Shown piece after piece: positions 29,631 to 37,841 of a stretch of 64,000 nt of DNA; position 1 is the first letter of the stretch; every line of letters starts with the position of its first letter. The DNA is taken from assembly GCF_024298965.1 (NCBI RefSeq), contig NZ_CP085193.1:10850001-10914000 (forward strand), read 5' to 3'. Source of the DNA: Streptomyces rapamycinicus NRRL 5491 (lineage in GTDB: Bacteria; Actinomycetota; Actinomycetes; Streptomycetales; Streptomycetaceae). Position numbers and translations under genes: made by a program. The notes under the pieces were generated by a model. It was given only the letters and a program-made list of their open reading frames with translations. It ran no database searches and had not been told where the DNA came from.

Positions 29631-30628
29631 GGGGCCACCGCCACCACGTTGTGGAGCGGTTCGCCCGCGGCGAGCCGGCGGATGTTGGCGGTGATGTCGG
29701 CGGTGCGGTGGACGAAGGTCTGGCGGGTGAGGCCCGAGGAGTGTGGGGTCATCAGCACGTTGTCCAGCGTGTCGAAGGGGTGCTTGCCGGGGGCGGCGGT
29801 GTGCCCGTCGGCCGGGTAGTGGTACCAGACGTCGATCGCGGCGCCGCCGATGGTGCGGTCCCTCAGCGCCTCGTACAGCGCGTCCTCGTCCACGACGGGG
29901 CCACGGCCGACGTTGACCAGGACCGCGTCCGGGCGCATCCGGGACAGCTCGGCCGCGCCGATCAGCCCGGTGGTGTCCTCGGTGAGCGGCACGGACACCA
30001 CCACGGCGTCGCAGCTCTCCAGCAGGGCGTCGAGGTCCTTGACGGCCCCGGCCCACAGCAGTCCGTGGGCCGCCGCGTCCACGTCCCCGCTCCGGGTGAC
30101 GGCGACGCCCCGCGCGCCGAACGCCTGGAACAGCCGCCAGCAGCGGGCCCCGATGTGGCCGAAGCCGACGAATCCGACGGTGGCGGCGGTCAGGTCCTCC
30201 GCCCAGGGGGCCCGTGGGTCATGGGCGGGCGAGTCCCAGTGTGCCTCCCGGCGCAGCGCGGTGTGCTGGCGCAGAAAGCCACGGCGCATCAGGATCGTGG
30301 CGGATACGAGGTATTCGGCGATGGCGTTCTCGTGGTGGAAGGTGTTGGCCACCCAGGTGCCCGGCGCCAGCGCGGCGATGTCGATGTTGTCCGTTCCCGC
30401 TCCGGCGGCGTGGACCAGCCGGAGCCGGGTGGCCGCCGCCGCCATGGCGGCGGTGCACCGGCCCGAGACGAGGACGTCCGCGTCCGCCACGGCGGCTTCG
30501 ACCGCCTCGGTGTGCCGGGGGTCGGGCCAGCGGACGGCCGTGCCGTGGGGGAGGGCGGCCTCGAACTCGGTGCGCAGCGGGGCGAGATTGGGGTCGGCGA
30601 CCACCACGGTCAGGGGGTCGGCGGTCAT
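29627..30628 (-). CDS. D-isomer-specific 2-hydroxyacid dehydrogenase
   Basis: This 333-residue NAD-dependent dehydrogenase has the Rossmann motif [14 protein letters not shown], the catalytic arginine in [12 protein letters not shown] and the histidine in TPHSSG. At the place of the usual catalytic glutamate (DVFxxEP in phosphoglycerate dehydrogenase) it reads DVWYHYP, so the acid partner of the histidine appears to be a tyrosine. Either a subfamily variation or altered chemistry is implied. ATG 30628 overlaps the LacI stop (ATGA) and its own stop overlaps the next start (GTGA). In this operon it might reduce a 2-keto sugar acid or a glyoxylate-type product. Confidence 0.88.
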   Translation of the reverse strand: MTADPLTVVVADPNLAPLRTEFEAALPHGTAVRWPDPRHTEAVEAAVADADVLVSGRCTAAMAAAATRLRLVHAAGAGTDNIDIAALAPGTWVANTFHHENAIAEYLVSATILMRRGFLRQHTALRREAHWDSPAHDPRAPWAEDLTAATVGFVGFGHIGARCWRLFQAFGARGVAVTRSGDVDAAAHGLLWAGAVKDLDALLESCDAVVVSVPLTEDTTGLIGAAELSRMRPDAVLVNVGRGPVVDEDALYEALRDRTIGGAAIDVWYHYPADGHTAAPGKHPFDTLDNVLMTPHSSGLTRQTFVHRTADITANIRRLAAGEPLHNVVAVAP

Positions 30629-31752
30629 GAGGCGTCCTTGGTGGCGGGGATGGCGGGGACGGCGGGTGTGCTGGGCACGGCGGTCGTGGCGGGCGCGATA
30701 TCCGTGGCGGGCGTGCCGGGCGCCGCCGTGGCCGTGGCGGGCCGGTGCCGGGGGGTGTGGGTGGTGGCGGGGCCGGTGGAGTCGCGCACGATGAGCTGAG
30801 TGGGCAGCCGGTGCGTGCGCGGGATCTGCCGCTCGCCCGCGAGGACCTGCCCCAGCATCTGCAGGCTGAGCGCCCCGGCGCGGGCCATCGGCACGGCGAC
30901 GCTGGTCAGGGACGGCTGGGAGACCTCGGCGAAGGGGATGTCGTCGAACCCGATGACGCTGAGGTCGCCGGGCACGCTCAGCCCCAGCGCCCGGGCTCCG
31001 GTCAGCACACCGAACGCCATCAGGTCGTTGTGCGCGATGACGGCGGAGGCGCCCGAGGCCATGACGCTCGCGGCGGCGGCGGTGCCGCCCGCCACCGTCT
31101 CGGACTGCCAGCCCAGCAACTCCAGCTCCAGCCCGGCGCGTTCGGTCTCGGCGCGTACGAGGTCGACGCGGTGGGCGTTGGACCAGGAGCGCCGCATGCC
31201 CTGGATGTAGGCGATCCGCCGGTGTCCGAGGGCGGCGAGGTATTCCACGGCCTGGCGCATCCCGTGGGCGGCGTCGGCGAGCACACAGTCGGTGCCGGAC
31301 GTTTCGCGGTTGACCAGCACGGCGGGGGTGCGGCCGCAGATGTCGAGCACATCGTCCGCGTCCAGCCGGGGAGAGCACACGACCAGGCCGTCCGCCCGCT
31401 CCTTCAGGTGTGCGAGGACCTCGCGCTCACGGTCCGGGTCGAGGTCGGTGTCGGCGAGGACGACGGTCTGCCTGCGGTGCCGGCACTCGCCCTGTGCGGC
31501 CTTGACGAAGGCCCCGAAGACGGGGTTGGCGATATCGGGGACGACGAGCGCGACGGTGGCGGTCTCGGCGCGGGCCGCGGTGGGGCTCTCGGCGGTGCGC
31601 GCCACGGGTGGTTCGTACCCCAGTTCCTGCGCGACGGTCAGCACCTTGCGCAGGGTCTGGGGGCCGAGCCGGCCGGGGTCGCTGAACGCCCGGGACGCCG
31701 TGGACAGCGCCACATTGGCGCCCTTGGCGACATCGGTCAGGGTGGGGGCCAT
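30625..31752 (-). CDS. LacI-family repressor of the sugar-acid operon
   Basis: This 375-residue regulator starts with the LacI helix-turn-helix and hinge (TLTDVAKGANVALSTASRAF) and continues with a periplasmic-binding-like effector domain (NPVFGAFVKAA, SVIGFDDIPFAEVSQPSLTSV). The last ~45 residues form an unusual Ala/Pro/Thr-rich tail with repeated TPA/VPA units. It is the first gene of the five-gene operon, so it is autoregulated; two palindromes sit on its own promoter (31815-31854). The effector is probably the sugar acid or a catabolic intermediate. Confidence 0.9.
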   Translation of the reverse strand: MAPTLTDVAKGANVALSTASRAFSDPGRLGPQTLRKVLTVAQELGYEPPVARTAESPTAARAETATVALVVPDIANPVFGAFVKAAQGECRHRRQTVVLADTDLDPDREREVLAHLKERADGLVVCSPRLDADDVLDICGRTPAVLVNRETSGTDCVLADAAHGMRQAVEYLAALGHRRIAYIQGMRRSWSNAHRVDLVRAETERAGLELELLGWQSETVAGGTAAAASVMASGASAVIAHNDLMAFGVLTGARALGLSVPGDLSVIGFDDIPFAEVSQPSLTSVAVPMARAGALSLQMLGQVLAGERQIPRTHRLPTQLIVRDSTGPATTHTPRHRPATATAAPGTPATDIAPATTAVPSTPAVPAIPATKDAS

Positions 31753-31802
31753 GGCAGCCCGTTACCGGTGTGACGGGGTGGGGTGGATGAACGGCATGTG
31801 GC

Positions 31803-31854
31803 ATGGTCTTCACCGTTGCGCAACCTTGTCAATGCTTGCCAAAACATTGGCAAG
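31803..31854 (-). promoter_or_regulatory. LacI operon promoter with two palindromic operators
   Basis: Read on the minus strand, TTGACA (31832-31827) and GACCAT (31808-31803) are separated by 18 bases and point to LacI. A perfect 10-bp palindrome, GTTGCGCAAC (31815-31824), fills the spacer, and a second palindrome CTTGCCAA-AACA-TTGGCAAG (31835-31854) lies just upstream of the -35. The TTGC..GCAA half-sites are typical of LacI-family operators, so autorepression is likely. Confidence 0.7.
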
Positions 31855-31930
31855 GCCGGTCGGCGCCGAAGTCTTCCGTGGTCCGGAGGGGTCTTTCCCG
31901 ATCCGGCGAAGTCTTCCCCGGCTCAACGGG

Positions 31931-31958
31931 TGCATGCGTGCGCGTGTATGCACATAAT
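31931..31958 (+). promoter_or_regulatory. metal-responsive promoter/operator of the CDF gene, probably leaderless
   Basis: A 22-bp imperfect palindrome with TGCAT and ATGCA ends (31931-31952) overlaps the expected -35 region. CATAAT at 31953-31958 is a good -10, and transcription would start at about 31965, which is the ATG itself. No Shine-Dalgarno sequence precedes that ATG. The palindrome is the natural candidate operator for the ArsR sensor encoded at 32994-33353. Confidence 0.55.
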
Positions 31959-31964
31959 GGCGGC

Positions 31965-32963
31965 ATGGAGTCGCATCACCACGGACATCGGCACCAGCTC
32001 GCTCATCTGCTGAAACCGCACTCCCACGAGTCGGCGCAGAAGGTCGACTCCGCGCTGGAGTCCTCCGCCGAGGGCATGCGCGCCCTGTGGCTCTCCCTCG
32101 CCGTCCTCGGCGCCACCGCGGTCCTCCAGGCCGCGGTCGTCGTGCTGTCCGGCTCGGTGGCGCTGCTGGGCGACACCGTCCACAACGCCGCCGACGCGCT
32201 GACCGCGCTGCCGCTCGGCGTGGCGTTCGTCCTGGGGCGCCGCGCGGCGAACCGCCGGTTCACCTACGGCTACGGCCGGGCCGAGGACCTGGCCGGGATC
32301 GTCATCGTCCTGACCATCGCCGCCTCGGCGGCCCTGGCCGCGTACGAGTCCGTGGAGCGGCTGCTGCACCCGCAAGCCATGTCCCACCTGGGCGTCGTCG
32401 CGGTCGCGGCGGTCCTCGGCTTCATCGGCAACGAATGGGTGGCCCGGCACCGGATCCGGGTCGGGCGGCGGATCGGCTCGGCGGCCCTGGTCGCCGACGG
32501 GCTGCACGCCCGCACCGACGGCTTCACCTCCCTGGCCGTGCTGCTGGGCGCGGGCGGCGCGGCGCTCGGCTGGCAGCCCGCGGACCCGATCGTCGGCCTG
32601 GCCATCACCGCCGCCATCCTGCTCGTCCTCAAGGACGCGGCCCGCGAGGTGTTCCGGCGGCTGATGGACTCCGTCGACCCGGCGGTGATCGACGCGGGCG
32701 AGGCCGCCCTGCGCGAGGTCCCCGGAGTGCTCGGTGTGACCGAGCTCCGGATGCGCTGGATCGGCCACCGGCTGCGCGCCGAGGTCACGGTCGAGGTGGA
32801 CGGGGGCCTGGATCTGCGGGCGGCACACGATGTGGCGGTCGGGGCCGAACACGCCCTCCGCCACGCGGTGCCCCGGCTGACCGCGGCCCTGGTGCACACC
32901 GATCCGGCCCCCGGGCCGGGCGCGGAGGACCCGCATCGGCTGCTGGCCCACCACGCCGTGTGA
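31965..32963 (+). CDS. cation diffusion facilitator, zinc/cobalt efflux
   Basis: This 332-residue CDF antiporter starts with a His-rich metal-binding segment (MESHHHGHRHQLAHLLKPHSH), then six membrane helices and a C-terminal cytoplasmic domain. The metal-site residues are visible in helix II (GDTVHNAADAL; the usual HxxxD arrangement as D-x-x-H-N-x-x-D) and helix V (ADGLHARTDGF, HxxxD). It should export Zn(II) and perhaps Co(II) or Cd(II) from the cytoplasm. ATG 31965 is used because it starts the His-rich segment and fits the leaderless promoter. It converges with its presumed regulator, an ArsR protein of the zinc-sensing class, 30 bp away. Confidence 0.9.
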   Translation: MESHHHGHRHQLAHLLKPHSHESAQKVDSALESSAEGMRALWLSLAVLGATAVLQAAVVVLSGSVALLGDTVHNAADALTALPLGVAFVLGRRAANRRFTYGYGRAEDLAGIVIVLTIAASAALAAYESVERLLHPQAMSHLGVVAVAAVLGFIGNEWVARHRIRVGRRIGSAALVADGLHARTDGFTSLAVLLGAGGAALGWQPADPIVGLAITAAILLVLKDAAREVFRRLMDSVDPAVIDAGEAALREVPGVLGVTELRMRWIGHRLRAEVTVEVDGGLDLRAAHDVAVGAEHALRHAVPRLTAALVHTDPAPGPGAEDPHRLLAHHAV

Positions 32964-32993
32964 GGAGATCCCGTCGGCGTCCGCCGCCGAGGC

Positions 32994-33353
32994 TCAGTCG
33001 TGCGGCGGGGCCCCGGTGACCATGTGGTCCGCGTGGTTGACGGCCTCGGTGACCAGCCGGCGCAGATGGCCGTCGTGAAGGGAGTACACCGAGCGGCGGC
33101 CCTCCTTGCGCACCCGGACCAGCCCGGCCAGCCGGAGCTTGGCCAGATGCTGGCTCACCGCCGGGCGGGCCGCCCCGCTGGCCTCGGTGAGGGTGTTGAC
33201 ATCGGCCTCGCCCCGGGCGAGGGACCACACCAGATGCAGCCGGGTCGGGTCGGACAGCAGCGAGAAGACACCGGCGGCCGTGGCGAACTGCGCCGCGCCG
33301 CTGGGATGCGTATGCGACCGGGTCGCAGTTGGGGAGGGTTCGCTGACCGGCAT
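32994..33353 (-). CDS. ArsR/SmtB-family zinc sensor (CzrA-like)
   Basis: This 119-residue repressor has the winged helix RPAVSQHLAKLRLAGLVRVR and, in the C-terminal helix, D94-x-H96-x10-H107-x2-H110. This is exactly the alpha-5 interfacial metal-site spacing of CzrA/SmtB, where Zn(II) or Co(II) binding releases DNA. The alpha-3 cysteine site of arsenic and lead sensors is absent. It is paired with the convergent CDF efflux gene, so it most likely represses that gene through the palindrome at 31931-31952. The N-terminus is His/Ser/Thr-rich. Confidence 0.92.
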   Translation of the reverse strand: MPVSEPSPTATRSHTHPSGAAQFATAAGVFSLLSDPTRLHLVWSLARGEADVNTLTEASGAARPAVSQHLAKLRLAGLVRVRKEGRRSVYSLHDGHLRRLVTEAVNHADHMVTGAPPHD

Positions 33354-33574
33354 GTCCCCATCGTAGAGCGGCGGGCGAACGGCGGACCCCGCTCGGCCCG
33401 CATGGTGTCGAGGGGGAGGGCCCTGGCCGGTGGCCGAAACCCGGCACCATACTGGGGCCCATGCACTACGCCGTCTCCCGCCAACTCCCGCTGCCGCGCG
33501 CCCTCGGGCCGGTCAGCGGCTCGCACCCGCGCCGCCGGACCGGGTACGGCCTCGACACGGGCCGGGGCTGAGCG
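33354..33574. other. 221-bp gap with a possible small ORF
   Basis: This is the region between the divergent ArsR and APC genes. A 36-codon frame (33461-33571, MHYAVSRQLPLPRALG...) ends 4 bases before the permease ATG and could be a leader peptide. It has no good ribosome-binding site and I do not call it a gene. Confidence 0.3.
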
Positions 33575-34840
33575 ATGGGGGACACGGTGAACACCCCTGC
33601 CGGACCGGGGGAGTTGCGGCGGCGCATCGGGGTCTTCGACGCGGTCGTGGTCGGCCTGGGGTCGATGATCGGCGCGGGTGTCTTCGGGGCGCTGGGGCCC
33701 GCCGCGCGGGAGGCGGGGACGGGGCTGCTGTTCGGCCTGGTGGCCGCAGGAGTGGTGGCGTACTGCAACGCCACCTCCTCCGCGCGGCTGGCCGCCCGCT
33801 ATCCGCGGTCCGGTGGCACCTATGTCTACGGCCGTGAGCGGCTGGGCGACTTCTGGGGGTATCTGGCCGGCTGGGGGTTCGTGGTCGGCAAGACCGCCTC
33901 CTGTGCGGCGATGGCCCTGACCGTCGGCTCCTACGTCTGGCCCGCCCAGGCACACGCGGTGGCGGTGGCGGCCGTGGTGGCGCTGACGGCCGTCAACTAC
34001 ATGGGTGTGCACAAGGCCGCCTGGCTGACCCGGGCGATCGTGGCCGTCGTGCTCGCGGTTCTCGCCGCCCTGGTCGTCGCACTCCTCACCGCCGGGGAGG
34101 CAGACGCCGCACGGCTGGAGATCGGCGGCGACGCCACCCTCGGCGGGGTGCTGCGCGCGGGCGGCCTGCTGTTCTTCGCCTTCGCCGGATACGCCCGGAT
34201 CGCCACCCTCGGCGAGGAGGTCCGCGACCCGGCGCGCACCATCCCCCGCGCCATCCCCCTCGCGCTCGGCATCACCCTGGCCGTCTACGCGGCGGTCGCG
34301 ATCGCCGCGCTGACCGTGCTGGGCAGCGGCGGGCTCGGCGCGGCGGGCGCCCCGCTGGCCGACGCCGTGTGCGCCGCCGGGCTCCCGGGGCTGGCGCCGG
34401 TGGTACGGGCGGGCGCCGCGGTGGCCGCGCTGGGGTCGCTGCTCGCACTGATCCTGGGCGTCTCCCGGACCACCCTGGCCATGGCCCGCGACCGGCACCT
34501 TCCGTCCGCACTGGCCGCCGTGCACCCCCGGTTCGCGGTGCCGCACCGCGCCGAACTGGCCGTGGGCGCGGTGGTGGCGGTCCTGGCGGCGACGGCGGAT
34601 CTGCGCGGTGCGATCGGGTTCTCCTCGTTCGGGGTGCTGGCCTACTACGCCGTCGCCAACGCCTCCGCCTGGACCCTCACCCCCGCCGAGGGGCGGCCAC
34701 CGCGGATCGTGCCGGGGCTCGGCCTGGCCGGCTGTCTGGTGCTGGCCTTCGCGCTGCCGGTCTCCTCGGTGGTCTCCGGCGCGGCGGTGCTGGCCCTGGG
34801 CGCCGCGGCCTACGGGGTGCGGCGCGCGACGGCCGCGTAG
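33575..34840 (+). CDS. APC-family amino acid permease
   Basis: This 421-residue transporter has about twelve hydrophobic helices. GVFDAVVVGLGSMIGAGVFGALG contains the unwound GSMIGAG substrate-binding motif of APC transporters, followed by RSGGTYVYGRERLG and a helix-6 region FAFAGYARIATLGEEV. The substrate is unknown (a cationic or broad-range amino acid is possible). It is slightly shorter than typical members (430-480 residues) because the C-terminal cytoplasmic tail is minimal. ATG 33575 is used; GTG 33587, preceded by GGGGGA, is an alternative. A strong hairpin at 34875-34901 follows. Confidence 0.85.
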   Translation: MGDTVNTPAGPGELRRRIGVFDAVVVGLGSMIGAGVFGALGPAAREAGTGLLFGLVAAGVVAYCNATSSARLAARYPRSGGTYVYGRERLGDFWGYLAGWGFVVGKTASCAAMALTVGSYVWPAQAHAVAVAAVVALTAVNYMGVHKAAWLTRAIVAVVLAVLAALVVALLTAGEADAARLEIGGDATLGGVLRAGGLLFFAFAGYARIATLGEEVRDPARTIPRAIPLALGITLAVYAAVAIAALTVLGSGGLGAAGAPLADAVCAAGLPGLAPVVRAGAAVAALGSLLALILGVSRTTLAMARDRHLPSALAAVHPRFAVPHRAELAVGAVVAVLAATADLRGAIGFSSFGVLAYYAVANASAWTLTPAEGRPPRIVPGLGLAGCLVLAFALPVSSVVSGAAVLALGAAAYGVRRATAA

Positions 34841-34874
34841 GCGATCCCCGCCACCGCCGTCGCACGAGGACCTT

Positions 34875-34901
34875 TCCCCCATCGGCCGACCGGCTGGGGG
34901 A
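34875..34901. terminator. hairpin between convergent APC and glycosyltransferase genes
   Basis: TCCCCCA (34875-34881) and TGGGGGA (34895-34901) form a perfect 7-bp stem with a 13-nt loop, 34 bases after the permease stop. It could serve both convergent genes. Confidence 0.6.
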
Positions 34902-34982
34902 TGGCGGAACGGGGAGTGTGCCCTGATCGCTTCCATTCGTCACGGGTGCTGGGGCGGGGCCCCGACGCGAAGGAAGGGCCGA

Positions 34983-35879
34983 CTATCGGGGTGCGTCGTC
35001 CGACCGCTGCCGGTCCACGCGCCGGGCGGCCTCCTCGACCCACGGCGGCAGCGGCCGCCGCTGCCACAGCGTGGCCGGCAGCCGGGCGAGCAGACCGCCC
35101 AGCGCGGCCCGCGCCACCGGGTCCCGCCCGGCCTCGGTGAGCAGCCCGGCGGTGCGCCGGGCGGCGAGCGGCAGTGGGCGGCGCAGCCAGCAGCCGATCA
35201 GCTCGTCGCGCCGTATCAGGGCGGTGCGCTCGTCGTCGCGCGATGCGGGGCCCGGATGGTGGTGGGCGACCACCTCGGGGCAGTACGAGAGGCCCCAGCC
35301 CATCGCGGCGAGGTCGTACGCGAGCAGCGTCTCCTCGCCGCCGGAGAGGACCAGCGGATGGAAGCCGCCCACTTCCAGGAAGGCGTCGCGGCGCACCACG
35401 GCCCCGCGGGCGAGGAAGCCGAACACCTCGTGGCCGGGAAGGTCCTCGGCCCGGCCGACGGGGGAGGCGGCCAGCGCGGCGTTGAGCGGATCGGGCCGCT
35501 CCGCCGGGCCGACCCGTACCTGGGCCGCCAGCAGCCCCAGCCGCGGATGGCCGTTCAGCAGGGTGGCGGCCCGCGCCAGGGCGCCGGGCCGCCACCAGGA
35601 GTCGTCATCGCTGAAGGCCACGTAGGGCGTGCCGATGGCGCGTACGCCGTCGTTGCGGGCGAGCGTGCCGCGGTTGGCCCCTTGTGCCAGGACCCGCACC
35701 TGGGGAAAGCGCTCGGCGACCATGGCCCGGGTGTGGTCCGTCGAGCCGTTGTCCACGACCACGACCGGTGGCCGCTCCGGCAGGGCGGTGAGGTGTTCCA
35801 GGGCGGTGGCGAGTCCTTCGGCGCGGTCTCGGGTGGCGAGGACCACGCCGACGGAGGGGCCTGGTGCGTTCACGGCCAC
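34983..35879 (-). CDS. family 2 glycosyltransferase
   Basis: This 298-residue GT-A glycosyltransferase has the N-terminal nucleotide-sugar fold (SVGVVLATRDRAEGLATAL, VVVVDNGSTDHT), the metal-binding DxD motif as AFSDDDSWW and the acceptor-side LEVGGFHPLVLSGGEETLLAYDL (ED-type base region). There are no membrane helices, so it is soluble or peripheral. No other cell-wall or polysaccharide genes are nearby, so the donor and acceptor are unknown. The start is conventional (MAVNAPGPSVGVV). Confidence 0.88.
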   Translation of the reverse strand: MAVNAPGPSVGVVLATRDRAEGLATALEHLTALPERPPVVVVDNGSTDHTRAMVAERFPQVRVLAQGANRGTLARNDGVRAIGTPYVAFSDDDSWWRPGALARAATLLNGHPRLGLLAAQVRVGPAERPDPLNAALAASPVGRAEDLPGHEVFGFLARGAVVRRDAFLEVGGFHPLVLSGGEETLLAYDLAAMGWGLSYCPEVVAHHHPGPASRDDERTALIRRDELIGCWLRRPLPLAARRTAGLLTEAGRDPVARAALGGLLARLPATLWQRRPLPPWVEEAARRVDRQRSDDAPR

Positions 35880-35992
35880 CAGGTACCCCGCGCCCCGGCC
35901 GCTATGCGGTGGGCCGATCCGCCCCGCCGGTATGCGATGCTCGCCCGGGCGTCCATATCGGCGCGCCGCCGTTGAGAGTGATCTATGTCATG

Positions 35993-36020
35993 TTCGACAC
36001 CGCCGTCCCGCGGGTACGGT
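35993..36020 (+). promoter_or_regulatory. candidate promoter of the TTG-start gene
   Basis: TTCGAC (35993-35998), a 16-base spacer and TACGGT (36015-36020) resemble a Streptomyces housekeeping promoter. Its start site would fall after the upstream in-frame ATG at 35985, which supports the TTG start at 36054. Confidence 0.45.
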
Positions 36021-36053
36021 GCTGACAGCTATCGCGCAAGAGGAGCGGCTCGT

Positions 36054-36596
36054 TTGTCCCTGGACCTGTCATCCGTCATAGCGGCGACCACGCATTGGCT
36101 GATCAGGGCCTATCCGGCGGCCGACGGCGCGATGAACGCCGCGCTCGCAGAGGCGCAGGCACGACAAGCCGTGACCGTCGCCGCGTGGCTGCGCTACCCG
36201 ACCACCACCGACGCCGCCCTGGTGACCATGGCCGGACCGGGCGGTTCCTACCGGCTGGACTGGCTCGTGGACGCGGAGCCGTACGAGATCCGCGGCCCCG
36301 ACGGCGTCTGGCGCACCTGGGTGGACGAGGTCGTGGCGAGCTGGGCGGCGGCCCTGCTCACCTGCTCGACCCTCGCGTCCGAGGCCGTGGCGGCGCTCGC
36401 CGACCGTGAGCACGCCGCCGGGTCGCCCAGGGAGTTCCGGCGGCTCACCGAGCCCGACGCCCACGACTGGCAGGCCGCGCCGCTGATGCGCCATCCGGAC
36501 CTGATGGCGTGCGTCGTGGATCTGCACCGTCCCCAGTTGCTGGAGCGTCTGCGGCTGCTGCGCAGCGACGACCAGACGCCCACCAGCGCGGCTTGA
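36054..36596 (+). CDS. conserved hypothetical protein
   Basis: This 180-residue protein (LSLDLSSVIAATTHWLIRAYP...) has no family I recognise. It is predicted soluble, with Ala-rich helices and a central beta-like part (VTMAGPGGSYRLDWLVD). The TTG at 36054 is chosen over the in-frame ATG at 35985 because AGGAG lies 8 bases upstream (36041-36045) and the candidate promoter lies between the two. It is divergent from the glycosyltransferase gene. The gene looks intact and has normal codon use. Confidence 0.6.
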   Translation: MSLDLSSVIAATTHWLIRAYPAADGAMNAALAEAQARQAVTVAAWLRYPTTTDAALVTMAGPGGSYRLDWLVDAEPYEIRGPDGVWRTWVDEVVASWAAALLTCSTLASEAVAALADREHAAGSPREFRRLTEPDAHDWQAAPLMRHPDLMACVVDLHRPQLLERLRLLRSDDQTPTSAA

Positions 36597-36623
36597 CGGC
36601 GCCGACCCGCCACGGGGCCGGGC

Positions 36624-36835
36624 TCACAGCGCCTGGAGGACGCCTTGCGCGTTCACGGCGACGCGCTCGCCGCGGGGGCAGTGGCCACCCAGGTGGACCA
36701 CGGCCAGATGCACATCCGGGTAGCGCCGGGCGATCTCGTGGATGCCCGGGAACATCAGCGTGCCCCCGGTGATGTGCACCGCAGTCGTGCCGACGAAGAG
36801 GAACTCGGCGGCGCCGTCCGGGGGAGGAGGGGCGG
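36624..36835 (-). pseudogene. C-terminal fragment of an MBL-fold metallohydrolase
   Basis: The minus strand from about 36835 reads AAEFLFVGTTAVHITGGTLMF, then PGIHEIARRYPDVHLAVVHLGGH and CPRGERVAVNAQGVLQAL, ending at a TGA at 36624. This is the end of a UlaG-like metallo-beta-lactamase fold protein (the GDT-x-x-x-GIHEIA and AVVHLGG strands), with the His-rich metal site and start missing. The preceding codons are Pro-rich junk, so the 5' part has been deleted. Confidence 0.65.
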
Positions 36836-36864
36836 AGCGGGAGGAGTGCGGGGAGGGGCGGGAG

Positions 36865-37404
36865 TCATGTTCCGGGCAGCGCCTCTTGCGGTTCCGTCCG
36901 GCCGGGGCTGAACATCGTGGCGGCCGCGCCCTCGTGCAGCGACTTCAGCGTCGCGCGCTGCCGCCGCGCCCGGTTCAGCAGCTCGGTGAGCCGATCGGGG
37001 TCCAGCCGGGGATCCTCGCCGGCCGCGGCCAGCAGCGCGTGCCACAGCAGCGCCTTGCCCTCCACTCCGATCCGCAGCGACTCCAGCTCGAGGACCGTGC
37101 TGAGCCCCGAGCGGCGCCGCAGCCGGCCGTTGGGCTTCAGCCGCCCGGCCTTCTCGCCGAGCCGGCCCCCGTAGACCTTGTAGCGGCGGACGGGCACCCC
37201 GAGGTCGGCCATGACGGTCAGGAGCGCGTCGCGGTCCTCCATGATCTGCGCGGCGACGTCCTCCAGGTCGCCGCCGAAGGGTGACTCCCGGTGCTCGCGG
37301 GCGGTCCGGCGGGCCAGCTGCATTCCGGCCGTCGCCCCGGCCAGGTGGTCGTTGAGGTAGATGCCGAGCATGCGGGGGGATGTCGGTGTCCTGGGCTCGC
37401 TCAT
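36865..37404 (-). CDS. conserved hypothetical protein, all-helical
   Basis: This 179-residue protein begins MSEPRTPTSPRMLGIYLNDHL and is predicted to be a bundle of long helices (AGATAGMQLARRTA, DLEDVAAQIMEDRDALLTVM, STVLELESLRIGVEGKALLW). It resembles a Streptomyces family of unknown function with a ferritin-like helix pattern, though I see no complete EXXH metal site. The ATG at 37404 has AAGGA just upstream. It lies between two gene fragments (metallohydrolase and sulfotransferase), in a zone with several remnants. Confidence 0.65.
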   Translation of the reverse strand: MSEPRTPTSPRMLGIYLNDHLAGATAGMQLARRTAREHRESPFGGDLEDVAAQIMEDRDALLTVMADLGVPVRRYKVYGGRLGEKAGRLKPNGRLRRRSGLSTVLELESLRIGVEGKALLWHALLAAAGEDPRLDPDRLTELLNRARRQRATLKSLHEGAAATMFSPGRTEPQEALPGT

Positions 37405-37513
37405 GATCGTCCTTTGCGATTCGGCACGGTCGTACCGGCCCACGCGACCGGTCGTACCGGGCCCATGGGCGTATCGGGCCACGCGACCCACGGAGTGCCC
37501 AGCTCCGGCCGCC

Positions 37514-37762
37514 TCAACCAGCCCCCGCGCTCCCGTCACCCGTCCGGACGGCCGACGGCGCGCGTTCGTTCCGCTTGATGTGGACGATGGTCGCCTCAGG
37601 GACGAGCTCCCAGAGGAAGTCCATGCACAGAAGGCTGAACGGTGTCTTCTCGCACCAGGTCGGCTTTCCCGCGTCGGTGGCCGCCCCCCCGAACATCGTG
37701 CCGACCGCGCGACGAAGGATCTCGAGCAGTTCGCGCCGATCGCTGAAGTACCTCGGGACCAC
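37514..37762 (-). pseudogene. sulfotransferase fragment
   Basis: This open frame of 82 codons contains KPTWCEKTPFSLLCMDFLWE and LVPEATIVHIKRN, the central part of PF13469-type sulfotransferases (the WxEKTP and IHIxR segments). The N-terminal PAPS-binding loop and the C-terminal half are missing. The frame ends in unrelated Gly/Ser codons. I call it a remnant rather than a gene. Confidence 0.65.
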
Positions 37763-37812
37763 CCGCCGGTGGCTCCGGGGCTCGAATAAGTCCCGGCACC
37801 GCGCCCGCGCAA

Positions 37813-37835
37813 CGGAGATATCTCCGGGCTAGCGT
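37813..37835 (+). promoter_or_regulatory. promoter and 14-bp palindrome of the DUF402 gene, probably leaderless
   Basis: CGGAGATATCTCCG (37813-37826) is a perfect palindrome lying just upstream of the -10-like TAGCGT (37830-37835). The GTG start follows 6 bases later (37842), so the transcript would begin at or next to the start codon. The palindrome would sit in the spacer, where a repressor would block RNA polymerase. Confidence 0.5.
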
Positions 37836-37841
37836 CTTGGC

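Noticed and set aside
33461..33571. 36-codon ORF upstream of the APC permease
   Set aside because: No ribosome-binding site and no recognisable product.
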